Source: Streptosporangium nondiastaticum (lineage in GTDB: Bacteria > Actinomycetota > Actinomycetes > Streptomycetales > Streptomycetaceae). From it: 54,370 nucleotides of DNA. The position numbers were made by a program, and so were the translations under genes. The stretch is from the NCBI RefSeq assembly GCF_003011965.1, contig NZ_PXWG01000038.1, positions 1 to 54,370 on the forward strand, written 5' to 3'. The notes under the pieces were generated by a model. The model saw only the letters and a program-made list of their open reading frames with translations. It was not told where the DNA came from and searched no databases. Of the stretch, positions 35,255-43,446 are shown piece by piece (positions within the stretch are counted from its first letter, which is position 1; every line of letters starts with the position of its first letter).

Positions 35255-36334
35255 ATGTCCCCCGCCGTCACACCCCCCGCCCGCGCGGTGACCCCCGCGG
35301 AGCAGGCCGGACCCGCGTCCGCCGCCGCCCCGGCACAGCGCGATCCCTTTTTCGACAACGCGAAGTACCTCGCGATCGTCCTGGTGGCGCTGGGGCACGC
35401 GTGGGAGCCGCTCTCGCACTCCAGCCGTGCCGCGATGGCGCTCTACATGACCGTGTACACCTTTCACATGCCGGCCTTCATCCTGATATCCGGCTATTTC
35501 TCCCGCGGTTTCGATCTGAGTCCGGCCAAGCTCAAACGGCTGCTCACGGGCGTGGTCGTGCCGTACCTGGTCTTCGAGGTCGCCTACACGTACTTCCAGC
35601 ACTGGGCGGAGCCGGACGCGGCGCCGGAGCCGGTTTCGCTGCTCAACCCGTGGTACCTGAACTGGTTCCTCGCCGCGCTCTTCGTCTGGCGGCTGACCAC
35701 GCCCATCTGGAAGCTGATCCGCATGCCCGTCCCGGTCGCCTTCGTCGTGGCCGTGCTGGCCGCGGTCTCCCCCGAGATCGGCGGCGACTTCGACCTGCAG
35801 CGGGTGCTGCAGTTCCTGCCGTTCTTCGTGATCGGCCTGCACCTGCGGCGCGAGCACTTCGACCTGGTGCGGCGGCGGTGGGTGCGGGTCGCGGCGGTGC
35901 CGGTGTTCGCGGCGGCGGTGGCGGTCGCGTACTGGCTGGCGCCCACGCTGGACACCGGCTGGTTCTACCGGAACAGCGCCGTCCAGGACCTGCACGAGCC
36001 GGTCTGGACGGCGCCCGTGATGACCCTGGCGCTCTTCCTCTGCTCGGCCGTGCTCACGGCCGGGTTCCTCGCTTGGGTCCCGCGCCGGGCCGTGTGGTTC
36101 ACGTCGCTGGGCGCGGGGACCCTGTACGGGTACCTGCTGCACGGCTTCCTGATCAAGCTGTCGCGCTGGTGGGAGTGGTACGACGCGGCTGCGTGGATTC
36201 GTCAGCCGGTCGGCGAGGTCGCCGTGACCCTGATCGCGATCGTGGTCATGACCGCGCTCTGCACGGCGCCGGTGCGGCGGGTCTTCCGGTGCGTGATGGA
36301 ACCGCGGATGGAGTGGGCGTTCCGCAAGCAGTGA
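35255..36334 (+). CDS. Acyltransferase 3-family membrane protein
   Basis: The 359-aa protein has about ten membrane helices. It opens with a Pro/Ala-rich arm, then RDPFFDNAKYLAIVLVALGHAW, where the catalytic His of the AT3 fold sits in helix 1. FHMPAFILISGYFS is the second signature. Later segments such as GTLYGYLLHGFLIKL are also typical. AT3 proteins O-acetylate sugars or other surface molecules across the membrane; closest relatives by eye are the fucose 4-O-acetylase-like group. The substrate is unknown. The ATG follows AGGGTG. It stands alone, convergent with the HD gene. Confidence 0.88.
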   Translation: MSPAVTPPARAVTPAEQAGPASAAAPAQRDPFFDNAKYLAIVLVALGHAWEPLSHSSRAAMALYMTVYTFHMPAFILISGYFSRGFDLSPAKLKRLLTGVVVPYLVFEVAYTYFQHWAEPDAAPEPVSLLNPWYLNWFLAALFVWRLTTPIWKLIRMPVPVAFVVAVLAAVSPEIGGDFDLQRVLQFLPFFVIGLHLRREHFDLVRRRWVRVAAVPVFAAAVAVAYWLAPTLDTGWFYRNSAVQDLHEPVWTAPVMTLALFLCSAVLTAGFLAWVPRRAVWFTSLGAGTLYGYLLHGFLIKLSRWWEWYDAAAWIRQPVGEVAVTLIAIVVMTALCTAPVRRVFRCVMEPRMEWAFRKQ

Positions 36335-36361
36335 GCACCCGGGGCCCTGCTGGGCCTCGCC

Positions 36362-36805
36362 TCAGCCCAGGCCCAGCAGTCCCCGCATCTTCGCGTACTT
36401 CGCCGCCAGGCGGACCCGCGTCGCCTCGTCCAGTTCCTTCGCCCGCTCCGGGTCCGAGTTGTGGGCCAGGTCGGACTCCTTGACCAGGAGGGCGCCGGGC
36501 GTGGCCAGGATGCGGGCCGCGTACTCCTCCGGCGCCTCGCCCGGGCGCTTGGTCACCGCGAGGATCATGTCCTTGACCGCCGGGGGCAGCTCCGAGGCCG
36601 CCAGCCACTCCTCGCTCACCGCGCCGTCCTCGACGGCGTCGTGCAGCCAGGCCGCGGCTATCTGCTCGTCGCTGCCGCCGCGCCGCCGCACGCCTTCGGC
36701 GACGGCCGCCAGGTGCTCGGTGTACGGGCGGCCGGCTTTGTCCGTCTGGGCGGCGTGGGCGCGCCGCGCCAGGGCTTCTACGGCGGCGAGGTCGAGAGTG
36801 GTCAT
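36362..36805 (-). CDS. HD-domain hydrolase with MESH1/RelA-type metal motif
   Basis: The 147-aa protein has H31 in YTEHLAAVA, H55-D56 in AAWLHDAVEDG with E59/D60, and K109-x-x-D112-x-x-x-N116 in VKESDLAHN. This residue set resembles the hydrolase half of RelA/SpoT and the small MESH1 hydrolases, which act on (p)ppGpp or NADPH. That specificity is an inference; it is shorter than typical MESH1. The ATG has GGAGG upstream. It follows the SpoIIE-type phosphatase gene by 41 bp on the same strand, so the two are probably co-transcribed. Confidence 0.75.
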   Translation of the reverse strand: MTTLDLAAVEALARRAHAAQTDKAGRPYTEHLAAVAEGVRRRGGSDEQIAAAWLHDAVEDGAVSEEWLAASELPPAVKDMILAVTKRPGEAPEEYAARILATPGALLVKESDLAHNSDPERAKELDEATRVRLAAKYAKMRGLLGLG

Positions 36806-36846
36806 GGGCGTCCTCCGTGGTGCGGTGCCGGGGTCCGGCACCGGGT

Positions 36847-37986
36847 TCAGTGCCGGCAGATCAGCAGCAGGGCGCGGTCGTCGTTGACGTCCTTGGCGAC
36901 GGCCTCGATGAGGTGCCAGGCCGCGCCCTGGAAGCCGGCGGAGACGTAGCGGTCGGCCTCGCCGGTGAGGCGGTCCATGCCCTCGGTGAGGTCGCGCTCG
37001 GCGGTCTCGACGAGGCCGTCGGTGAAGAGCATCAGGACGTCGCCCTGCCGCAGGGTGCCCTTGATGGGGTCGAACTGGGCGCCGTCGTAGACGCCGAGGA
37101 GCGGGCCTTCCGCCGCCTTCTCCTCCCAGCGGCCGGTGCCGGCGGAGAGCTGGAGGCCGGGGAGGTGGCCCGCGGAGAACATCTCGTAGTCGCCGCTGTC
37201 GAGGTCGAGGACGAGGTGCACGGAGGTGGCGAAGCCCTCGTCCCAGTCCTGGCGCAGGAGGTAGCCGTTGGCGGCGGGCAGGAAGTCGTGGGGCGGCAGG
37301 GAGCCCAGGAGGCCGCCGAAGGCGCCGGAGAGCAGCAGGGCGCGCGAGGCGGCGTCCATGCCCTTGCCGGAGACGTCCGTCAGGACGACTTCCAGGGTGC
37401 GGCCGCCGTTCGTGCGGGCCGCGACGACGAAGTCGCCCGAGAAGGACTGGCCGCCGGCCGGGCGCAGCGCCATCTCGCGGTGCCAGCCGCGCGGCAGCTT
37501 CGGCAGCTTGCTCTGGACGCGGATGCGTTCGCGCAGGTCGAAGAGCATGGTGCCGCCGCGCCGCCAGGGCACGCCGACGCGGCTGCGGAACTGGGCGATG
37601 AGCAGCCCGAGGAAGCCGACGGCCGCGACGACGAGGATCGTGCCGGGCGTGACCCGGACGCCGTCGCCGGAGGCTTCGGCGTTCAGCACGCCGGCCTCGG
37701 CGATGAGGGCCACGGCGGAGGCGGCGTAGAGGGCGAGCAGGCTGGCGGGGCGCAGCAGCAGCCCGCCGGCGACGATGGGCAGGACGAGCGCGGTGGGCAC
37801 GCACCAGGAGGGCAGCGCGATGGTGGTGAGGGCGAGCGCGGGGACGGTGAGGAGGAGGGCCGCGAGGGCGATCCAGTCGGAGCCGTCGCCGCGGAAGTAG
37901 TCCACCCCGGCTTTGCGCACGCTTGTGCGGGCCCGGTGCCATGCTTTGCGCATCCGTGCCGTCGGGGTCTCCGCACCGCCAGTCAT
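36847..37986 (-). CDS. Membrane-bound PP2C/SpoIIE-type serine phosphatase
   Basis: The 379-aa protein has a basic N-terminus, then four to five membrane helices (about residues 38-135) and a PP2C-like SpoIIE domain. Metal-site motifs are FSGDFVVA, VVLTDVSGKGMDA, LMLFTDGLVET and DVNDDRALLLI. Such phosphatases dephosphorylate anti-sigma antagonists and thereby switch alternative sigma factors; Streptomyces has dozens. No PAS, GAF or kinase domain is attached, so any signal would be sensed by the membrane part. The partner proteins are not encoded nearby. Confidence 0.9.
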   Translation of the reverse strand: MTGGAETPTARMRKAWHRARTSVRKAGVDYFRGDGSDWIALAALLLTVPALALTTIALPSWCVPTALVLPIVAGGLLLRPASLLALYAASAVALIAEAGVLNAEASGDGVRVTPGTILVVAAVGFLGLLIAQFRSRVGVPWRRGGTMLFDLRERIRVQSKLPKLPRGWHREMALRPAGGQSFSGDFVVAARTNGGRTLEVVLTDVSGKGMDAASRALLLSGAFGGLLGSLPPHDFLPAANGYLLRQDWDEGFATSVHLVLDLDSGDYEMFSAGHLPGLQLSAGTGRWEEKAAEGPLLGVYDGAQFDPIKGTLRQGDVLMLFTDGLVETAERDLTEGMDRLTGEADRYVSAGFQGAAWHLIEAVAKDVNDDRALLLICRH

Positions 37987-38135
37987 TGCATCGTGACCTT
38001 ATCCACCCATTCGGCGGTGCGTCGACTCACGCCGCGCCGACACGGCCGGGGTGCGGTACGTCCCGCACGGAGGCGTCGGCCCCTTATGTGAAATTCCTTC
38101 GCGTGCGGGGCGGGATCGCTGCTAGGGATGGGGGC

Positions 38136-39365
38136 ATGACGACGGAGCTGCGAGTCCTGCGCGATGCGGAATTCGACACGTGGTACGCCAACCTGGAGCT
38201 GGCGTTCGGCGGTGTCCCCGAGTCCCCCGAGGAAGTCGCCCTGTGGCGTGAGCTGACCGGCTTCGACCGGTCGATCGGGATCTGGGACGGCGGCGAGACG
38301 GTGGGTACGACCGGGGCGTTCGCGTTCCGGATCACGGTCCCGGGCGGGGAGCAGGTTTCCGCCGCCGGGGTGACGATGGTGTCCGTGCGGCCGACGCACC
38401 GCAGGCGGGGCCTGTTGCGGCGGATGATGCGGCGGCAGCTGGACGACGTGCGGGCCTGGGGTGAGCCGCTGGCCGTCCTGACGGCCTCCGAGCCGGACAT
38501 CTACGGGCGGTTCGGCTACGGCATCGCGACACACATGATGAGCGTCCGTGTCGATACGGCCCGCGTGCGGCTGTCCGTCCCGCCGGGCACGGACGGGGTG
38601 CGGCTGCGCTTGTCGAAGCCCGGTGAAGCGCGCGACGCCTGCGAGGAGGTCTACGCACGCCGGGTAGCCGCCCGGCCGGGCATGCTCGCGCGGCAGCCGG
38701 GCTGGGAGGGCCTGCCGCTGCTGGACCCGGCGGACACCCGCGAGGGCGCGTCGCCGCTGCAGTGCGTGCTCGCCGAGGAGGACGGGCGGACGGTGGGGTA
38801 CGCGCGGTACGCCGTGCGGCCGGACTGGACCGACGCCGGCGCGAACGGCACGGTCCTGCTGCGCGACGCGGAGGCGCTGACCCCGGCCGCGTACGCCGCC
38901 CTGTGGCGCTATCTGACGGAGATCGACCTGACGTCGAGCGTCACCGCCCGCAACCGTCCCGTGGACGACCCGCTGCTGCACCTGGTCAGCGACGTCCGGC
39001 GGTGCGAGCCGCGGTTCAAGGACTCGCTGCACGTGCGGCTGGTCGACGTGGGGGCGGCGCTCGCCGCGCGGACGTACCGCGCCCCCGTGGACGTCGTGCT
39101 GGACGTCGCCGACGACTTCTGCCCCTGGAACGCGGGACGGTGGCGGCTGACGGGCGACCCGAAGGGCGCGTCCTGCGAGCGCACCGAGGACGCGGCCGAC
39201 CTGGCCCTGTCCGTGCGGGAGCTGGGCTCGGCCTATCTGGGCGGGGTGTCCCTGGCCGCGCTCGCGGGGGCGGGCCGGGTGCGGGAGCTGCGCGAGGGCG
39301 CGCTGGAGGAGGCGTCGGCGGCGTTCGGCAGCGACGTGGCGCCGTGGCTGCCGCACGGCTTCTGA
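38136..39365 (+). CDS. Eis-like GNAT N-acetyltransferase
   Basis: The 409-aa protein has the Eis three-part layout: a GNAT domain with the acetyl-CoA loop VRPTHRRRGLLRRMMRRQL, a Tyr-containing ASEPDIYGRFGYGIAT (the Tyr acts as general acid in Eis), a second GNAT-like half, and a C-terminal SCP2-like domain. It ends in PHGF, whose terminal carboxylate serves as general base in Eis. Eis acetylates aminoglycosides and other amines; the actual substrate here is unknown. The ATG at 38136 is preceded by a G-rich ribosome-binding site. The frame is open further upstream but reads across the divergent promoter. Confidence 0.9.
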   Translation: MTTELRVLRDAEFDTWYANLELAFGGVPESPEEVALWRELTGFDRSIGIWDGGETVGTTGAFAFRITVPGGEQVSAAGVTMVSVRPTHRRRGLLRRMMRRQLDDVRAWGEPLAVLTASEPDIYGRFGYGIATHMMSVRVDTARVRLSVPPGTDGVRLRLSKPGEARDACEEVYARRVAARPGMLARQPGWEGLPLLDPADTREGASPLQCVLAEEDGRTVGYARYAVRPDWTDAGANGTVLLRDAEALTPAAYAALWRYLTEIDLTSSVTARNRPVDDPLLHLVSDVRRCEPRFKDSLHVRLVDVGAALAARTYRAPVDVVLDVADDFCPWNAGRWRLTGDPKGASCERTEDAADLALSVRELGSAYLGGVSLAALAGAGRVRELREGALEEASAAFGSDVAPWLPHGF

Positions 39366-39399
39366 GCACCCGGCGGTCGCCGGTACGGGTGACGGGCTG

Positions 39400-40218
39400 T
39401 CAGCGCTGCTGGCAGCCCGGGCACCAGAAGAGGTTGCGGGCGGCGAGGCCGGCGGTGCGGATCTCCCCGCCGCAGACGTGGCAGGGCATGGCGGCCCGGC
39501 GGTAGACGTACACCTCGCCGCCGTGGTCGTCCACGCGCGGCGGGCGGCCCATGGCCTCCGGGGTGTGCTCGGGCCGCACGGTGTCGATCCTGTTGTTGCG
39601 CACGCCTTCGCGCATCAGGCCGGCCAGGTCGGCCCACATGGCGTCCCACTCGGAGCGGGTGAGGTCGCGGCCGGTGCGGTACGGGTCGATGCCGTGCCGG
39701 AAGAGGACCTCGGCGCGGTAGACGTTGCCGACGCCCGCGACGACCTTCTGGTCCATGAGCAGGGCGGCGACGCTGGTGCGGCTGCGGGATATCCGCTGCC
39801 AGGCCTTGCCGGGGTCGTCGCCGGGCCGCAGCGGGTCCGGCCCGAGCCGGTCGTGTATCGCCTGCTTCTCGGCGCCGGTGATCAGGGCGCAGGTGGTGGG
39901 CCCGCGGAGGTCCGCGTACGACTCGGGGTTCGCCAGGCGCAGGCGGACGGTGTCGGTGGGCGGCGGCACGGGGGCTCCGCCGAGGGTGTACTTGCCGAAG
40001 AGGCCGAGGTGGATGTGGATCCAGTCGCCGCCGGGGCCGCCGCCGAAGCCGAGGAAGAGGTGTTTGCCGTGGGCCTCGGCGGTTTCCAGGATCCGGCCGT
40101 CGACGAGGGCGGCGCCGTCGGAGAACTTGCCCTGGGGGCTGGTCGCCCGGACGGGCCGCCCCGCGAACGCCTCGCGGTGGTCCGCCGCGAGGCGGTGGAT
40201 CGTATGCCCCTCGGGCAC
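39400..40218 (-). CDS. nei: Fpg/Nei-family DNA glycosylase (endonuclease VIII-like)
   Basis: The 272-aa protein begins PEGHTIHRLA after the start Met, so the mature N-terminal Pro nucleophile and Glu3 are present. The H2TH region contains AALLMDQKVVAGVGNVYRAEVLF. The zinc finger is CHVCGGEI...FWCPGCQQR. Lys is conserved in QGKFSDG and the second basic position. It removes oxidised bases and nicks the strand. PEGH rather than PELP marks the Nei branch. The GTG start is fixed by the need for Pro2. Confidence 0.92.
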   Translation of the reverse strand: MPEGHTIHRLAADHREAFAGRPVRATSPQGKFSDGAALVDGRILETAEAHGKHLFLGFGGGPGGDWIHIHLGLFGKYTLGGAPVPPPTDTVRLRLANPESYADLRGPTTCALITGAEKQAIHDRLGPDPLRPGDDPGKAWQRISRSRTSVAALLMDQKVVAGVGNVYRAEVLFRHGIDPYRTGRDLTRSEWDAMWADLAGLMREGVRNNRIDTVRPEHTPEAMGRPPRVDDHGGEVYVYRRAAMPCHVCGGEIRTAGLAARNLFWCPGCQQR

Positions 40219-40260
40219 GGTGTGTCTCCTGTGCGCTGTCGTCTGCGGGCGGCGCTTTCT

Positions 40261-40375
40261 CCCCTACCCGCCCCTTCCCGTAACCAGGGCTCCGCCCCGG
40301 GCCCCGTATCGCGCTGGACGCGCTCGTCCTCAAGCGCCGGACGGGCTGGATTCTCAGCCCGTCCGGCGGTGGGGA
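40261..40375. repeat. Dispersed Streptomyces intergenic repeat, family B (copy 2), with hairpin
   Basis: A stretch ACCCGCCCCTTCCCG, then GGGCTCCGCCCCGGGCCCC, then CGTCCTCAAGCGCCGGACGG leads into a perfect 14-bp stem (40335-40348, 40355-40368) with loop GATTCT. The same parts occur at 17000-17066. It fills most of the gap between nei and rpiB and can terminate rpiB transcription. Confidence 0.75.
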
Positions 40376-40383
40376 CAAAGAGG

Positions 40384-40872
40384 TCAGCTCTCCTGCGGGT
40401 GGTGCGCCGGGATCGCGGGGAGCTCGCCCGTCTCCTCGTAGCGCGCCAGCATCTCGATGCGGCGGGTGTGCCGCTCCTCACCCGAGTACGGCGTGGCCAG
40501 GAAGATCTCGACGAACTTCGTCGCCTCCTCCTGGGTGTGCATGCGGCCGCCGATGCTGATGACGTTGGCGTCGTTGTGCTCGCGGCCGAGCGCGGCCGTC
40601 TGCTCGCTCCAGGCGAGGGCGGCCCGGACGCCCTTGACCTTGTTCGCGGCGATCTGCTCGCCGTTGCCGGAGCCGCCGATCACGATGCCGAGGCTGCCGG
40701 CGTCGGCAGCGGTCTTCTCGGCCGCACGGAGGCAGAACGGCGGGTAGTCGTCCTGGGCGTCGTAGATGTGGGGACCGCAGTCCACGGGCTCGTGGCCGTG
40801 GGCCTTGAGCCACTCGACGAGGTGGTTCTTGAGTTCGTAGCCGGCATGGTCGGAGCCGAGGTACACGCGCAT
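40384..40872 (-). CDS. rpiB: Ribose-5-phosphate isomerase B
   Basis: The 162-aa enzyme interconverts ribose-5-phosphate and ribulose-5-phosphate in the pentose phosphate pathway. It has the LacAB/RpiB start MRVYLGSDHAGYELKNHL, DYPPFCLRAAE, the anion loop GIVIGGSGNGEQIAANKVKGVRAAL and DANVISIGGRM. The GSGNGE segment replaces the catalytic Cys of E. coli RpiB with the Ser-containing actinobacterial version, in which a Glu acts as base. The ATG is clear. It is divergent from the permease at 41041. Confidence 0.95.
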   Translation of the reverse strand: MRVYLGSDHAGYELKNHLVEWLKAHGHEPVDCGPHIYDAQDDYPPFCLRAAEKTAADAGSLGIVIGGSGNGEQIAANKVKGVRAALAWSEQTAALGREHNDANVISIGGRMHTQEEATKFVEIFLATPYSGEERHTRRIEMLARYEETGELPAIPAHHPQES

Positions 40873-41040
40873 GCGTCCGAGTGTGGCACGTCCCGGGGCG
40901 CCGATCGGTCAGCAGGTGGGCGGTAACGCTGAGTGAACACAACGAATTGGATTCGGGTCTTCCTAAAGTCGCCTTCGAAAAGTTCTAATGCGGTCACTCG
41001 TAACCCGAGAACCTAAGGAACAACCCGAAGGAACGTGCAC

Positions 41041-42480
41041 ATGAGCGCGACACCGCCGACCATGACGAAGGGGTCGACGACCGGCGATCCCGGCCACGCC
41101 CCGGAGGCGGGCGGGGACGGCCTGAAGGCCGGACTCAAGAACCGCCACCTGTCCATGATCGCCATTGGCGGTGTCATCGGAGCGGGCCTCTTCGTGGGTT
41201 CGTCCTCCGGCATCGCCGCCGCCGGCCCCGGCATCCTCATCTCCTACGCCCTCGTCGGCGCGCTCGTCGTCTTCGTGATGCGGATGCTCGGTGAGATGGC
41301 CGCGGCCAACCCGACCTCCGGGTCGTTCTCCGCCTACGCGGACCGCGCCCTGGGCCGCTGGGCCGGCTTCACCATCGGCTGGCTGTACTGGTTCTTCTGG
41401 GTCGTGGTGCAGGCGGTCGAGGCGACCGCGGGAGCCAAGATCCTCAACGGCTGGATACCGGCCGTGCCGCAGTGGACCTGGGCCCTGCTCGTCATGATCG
41501 TGCTGACGGCGACCAACCTCGCCTCGGTCAGCTCGTACGGCGAGTTCGAGTTCTGGTTCGCCGGCATCAAGGTCGTCGCGATCGCCGCCTTCGTGGTCCT
41601 CGGCCTGCTGGCCGTCTTCGGCGTGCTGCCGGGCTCCGACAACCCGGGCTCCGGGCTGGACAACCTCACCGCGCACGGCGGCTTCCTGCCCAACGGTGCG
41701 GGCGCGATCCTCACCGGTGTGCTGATGGTCGTCTTCTCCTTCATGGGCAGCGAGATCGTCACGCTGGCCGCCGGTGAGTCCGAGGACCCGCAGCGCGCGG
41801 TCCGCCAGGCCACCAACAGCGTCATCTGGCGCATCGCCGTCTTCTACCTCGGCTCGATCTTCGTCGTGGTCAGCCTGCTGCCGTGGGACAGCAAGGAGAT
41901 CGCGGAGAAGGGCAGCTACGTCGCGGCGCTCGACTCGATCGGCATCCCGCACGCCGGCCAGGTCATGAACGTCATCGTGCTGACCGCCGTCCTCTCCTGC
42001 CTGAACTCCGGCCTCTACACCGCCTCGCGCATGGCCTTCTCGCTGGGCCAGCGTGGCGACGCGCCGAAGTCCTTCGCCACGGTCAACAAGCGGGGCGTCC
42101 CGCAGGTCGCGATCCTCGCCTCGGTCGTCTTCGGCTTCGTGTCGGTCCTCTTCAACTACGTGTGGCCCGACACCGTCTTCAAGTTCCTGCTGAACTCCTC
42201 CGGTGCGGTCGCCCTCTTCGTCTGGCTGGTGATCTGCTTCACCCAGCTGAAGATGCGCGGGATCATCCTGCGGGAGATGCCGGAGAAGCTGACGGTGAAG
42301 ATGTGGCTCTTCCCGTATCTGACGTGGGCCACGATCGGCATGATCACCTTCGTGCTGGGCTACATGCTCTACACCGGCGGCGACAACCGCGAGACGGTGC
42401 TCGCCTCCGTCCTGGTGGGCGCGGTCGTCCTGGTGATCGGCCTGGTGCTGGACCGCCGTCACCGCGCGGCGCAGCGCTAG
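41041..42480 (+). CDS. AAT-family amino-acid permease, paralog 1
   Basis: The protein is about 479 aa with 12 membrane helices. The APC-superfamily helix-1 signature is AIGGVIGAGLFVGSSSGIAAAGPG. FEFWFAGIKVVAIAAF and the sequence after helix 10 match GABA/amino-acid permeases. It imports amino acids by proton symport; the substrate is unresolved (GABA, aromatic and Ala/Ser/Gly permeases look alike here). AAGGAA precedes the ATG; a GTG two codons earlier is possible. Two further paralogs follow at 43447 and 45013. Confidence 0.92.
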   Translation: MSATPPTMTKGSTTGDPGHAPEAGGDGLKAGLKNRHLSMIAIGGVIGAGLFVGSSSGIAAAGPGILISYALVGALVVFVMRMLGEMAAANPTSGSFSAYADRALGRWAGFTIGWLYWFFWVVVQAVEATAGAKILNGWIPAVPQWTWALLVMIVLTATNLASVSSYGEFEFWFAGIKVVAIAAFVVLGLLAVFGVLPGSDNPGSGLDNLTAHGGFLPNGAGAILTGVLMVVFSFMGSEIVTLAAGESEDPQRAVRQATNSVIWRIAVFYLGSIFVVVSLLPWDSKEIAEKGSYVAALDSIGIPHAGQVMNVIVLTAVLSCLNSGLYTASRMAFSLGQRGDAPKSFATVNKRGVPQVAILASVVFGFVSVLFNYVWPDTVFKFLLNSSGAVALFVWLVICFTQLKMRGIILREMPEKLTVKMWLFPYLTWATIGMITFVLGYMLYTGGDNRETVLASVLVGAVVLVIGLVLDRRHRAAQR

Positions 42481-42483
42481 CGC

Positions 42484-42542
42484 ACGCACAAACGCAGCGG
42501 CCCGCGTCCCCCTCGGGGACGCGGGCCGCTGCGTTTGTGCGT
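42484..42542. terminator. Very long perfect hairpin between permease 1 and bioY
   Basis: Perfect 28-bp arms (42484-42511 and 42515-42542) have a 3-nt loop CTC. The outer part is AT-richer (ACGCACAAACG and its complement CGTTTGTGCGT) and the inner part GC-rich. It sits 4 bp after the permease stop and 10 bp after the bioY stop, so it terminates both convergent genes. Confidence 0.92.
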
Positions 42543-42551
42543 AGGAGGGGA

Positions 42552-43154
42552 TCAGCCCCGGCGCCCCAGGAGCTTCCACGCCGTGGGCAGCGCGCCCATG
42601 GCCAGGGCCGCCTTCAGAACGTCGCCGATGAGGAACGGCGTCAGGCCGGCCGCCACCGCGTCCGCGAGGGACAGGTGGAGGGACAGGGCCAGGTACGGCA
42701 CGCCGACGGCGTAGACGATCGCCGAGCCGAGGGCCATCGTGCCCGCGGTGCGCAGGGCCGAGCGGTCGGCGCCGCGGCGGGCGAGTGCGCCGACGACGGT
42801 CGCGGCGAGCAGCATGCCCAGGACGTAGCCGAAGGACGGGAAGGCGGCGCCGGAGCGGGCCTCGGCGAACCACGGCATGCCCGCGACGCCCGCGACGGCG
42901 TACAGGGCGAGGGAGAGGAAGCCGCGGCGGGCGCCGAGGGCGGTGCCGACCAGGAGGACCGCGAAGGTCTGGCCGCTGACCGGGACCGGGGAGCCGGGCA
43001 CGGGGACGGTGATCTGCGCCGCGAGGCCGGTGAGGGCGGCTCCGCCGAGGATCAGGGCCGCGTCGCGCACGCGGGCGCGCCCGGCGGTCGTGGCGGGGAG
43101 CAGATCGGCGAGGACCGTACCGGTCCGGGGAACAGAGGCAGCGGCGGTGGCCAT
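42552..43154 (-). CDS. bioY: BioY biotin transporter substrate-binding subunit
   Basis: The protein is about 200 aa with six membrane helices. It has the S-component signature VPVPGSPVPVSGQTFAVLLVGTALGARRGFLSLALY and FPSFGYVLGMLLAATVVG, with AGLTPFLIGDVLKAALA near the end. It binds biotin in the membrane. No bioM/bioN ATPase or T-component is adjacent, so it works alone or with a shared ECF module. The ATG at 43152-43154 has GGAG upstream; a ten-codon longer frame exists. It is inverted relative to the flanking permeases. Confidence 0.95.
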   Translation of the reverse strand: MATAAASVPRTGTVLADLLPATTAGRARVRDAALILGGAALTGLAAQITVPVPGSPVPVSGQTFAVLLVGTALGARRGFLSLALYAVAGVAGMPWFAEARSGAAFPSFGYVLGMLLAATVVGALARRGADRSALRTAGTMALGSAIVYAVGVPYLALSLHLSLADAVAAGLTPFLIGDVLKAALAMGALPTAWKLLGRRG

Positions 43155-43180
43155 CGTTACTCCGCAGATATGTGGTGGGG

Positions 43181-43217
43181 ACAAGTGACTTTGTGACGTT
43201 AGCCGAGGGGTCTCGGC
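43181..43217. promoter_or_regulatory. Candidate operator elements in the bioY leader
   Basis: An imperfect palindrome, ACAAGTGACTTTGT (43181-43194), and a perfect GCCGAG-GGGT-CTCGGC inverted repeat (43202-43217) lie 27-63 bp upstream of the bioY start. They may serve biotin-dependent repression, but no known regulator motif is clearly matched. Confidence 0.25.
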
Positions 43218-43446
43218 CGGGCAGCGCGCGGCAATGACAAAGGCGCGCCGTTCCGCTTGGAGACTTCCCAGCGCGGTTCCCTCAGCAGGCGGAATTACGC
43301 GTGATGCTCGTCACTGGATTCCCTTGAGGCTTGGCTCGGGGCACCTCCCCGGGAGAATGTGGAGTCACCTATACCTCTTTGCACCTGCTCCTTGCGGCTG
43401 CGAAGACCCCCAGCGCTTTTCGCGCGGACCCGAGAGTACGAAGCCC

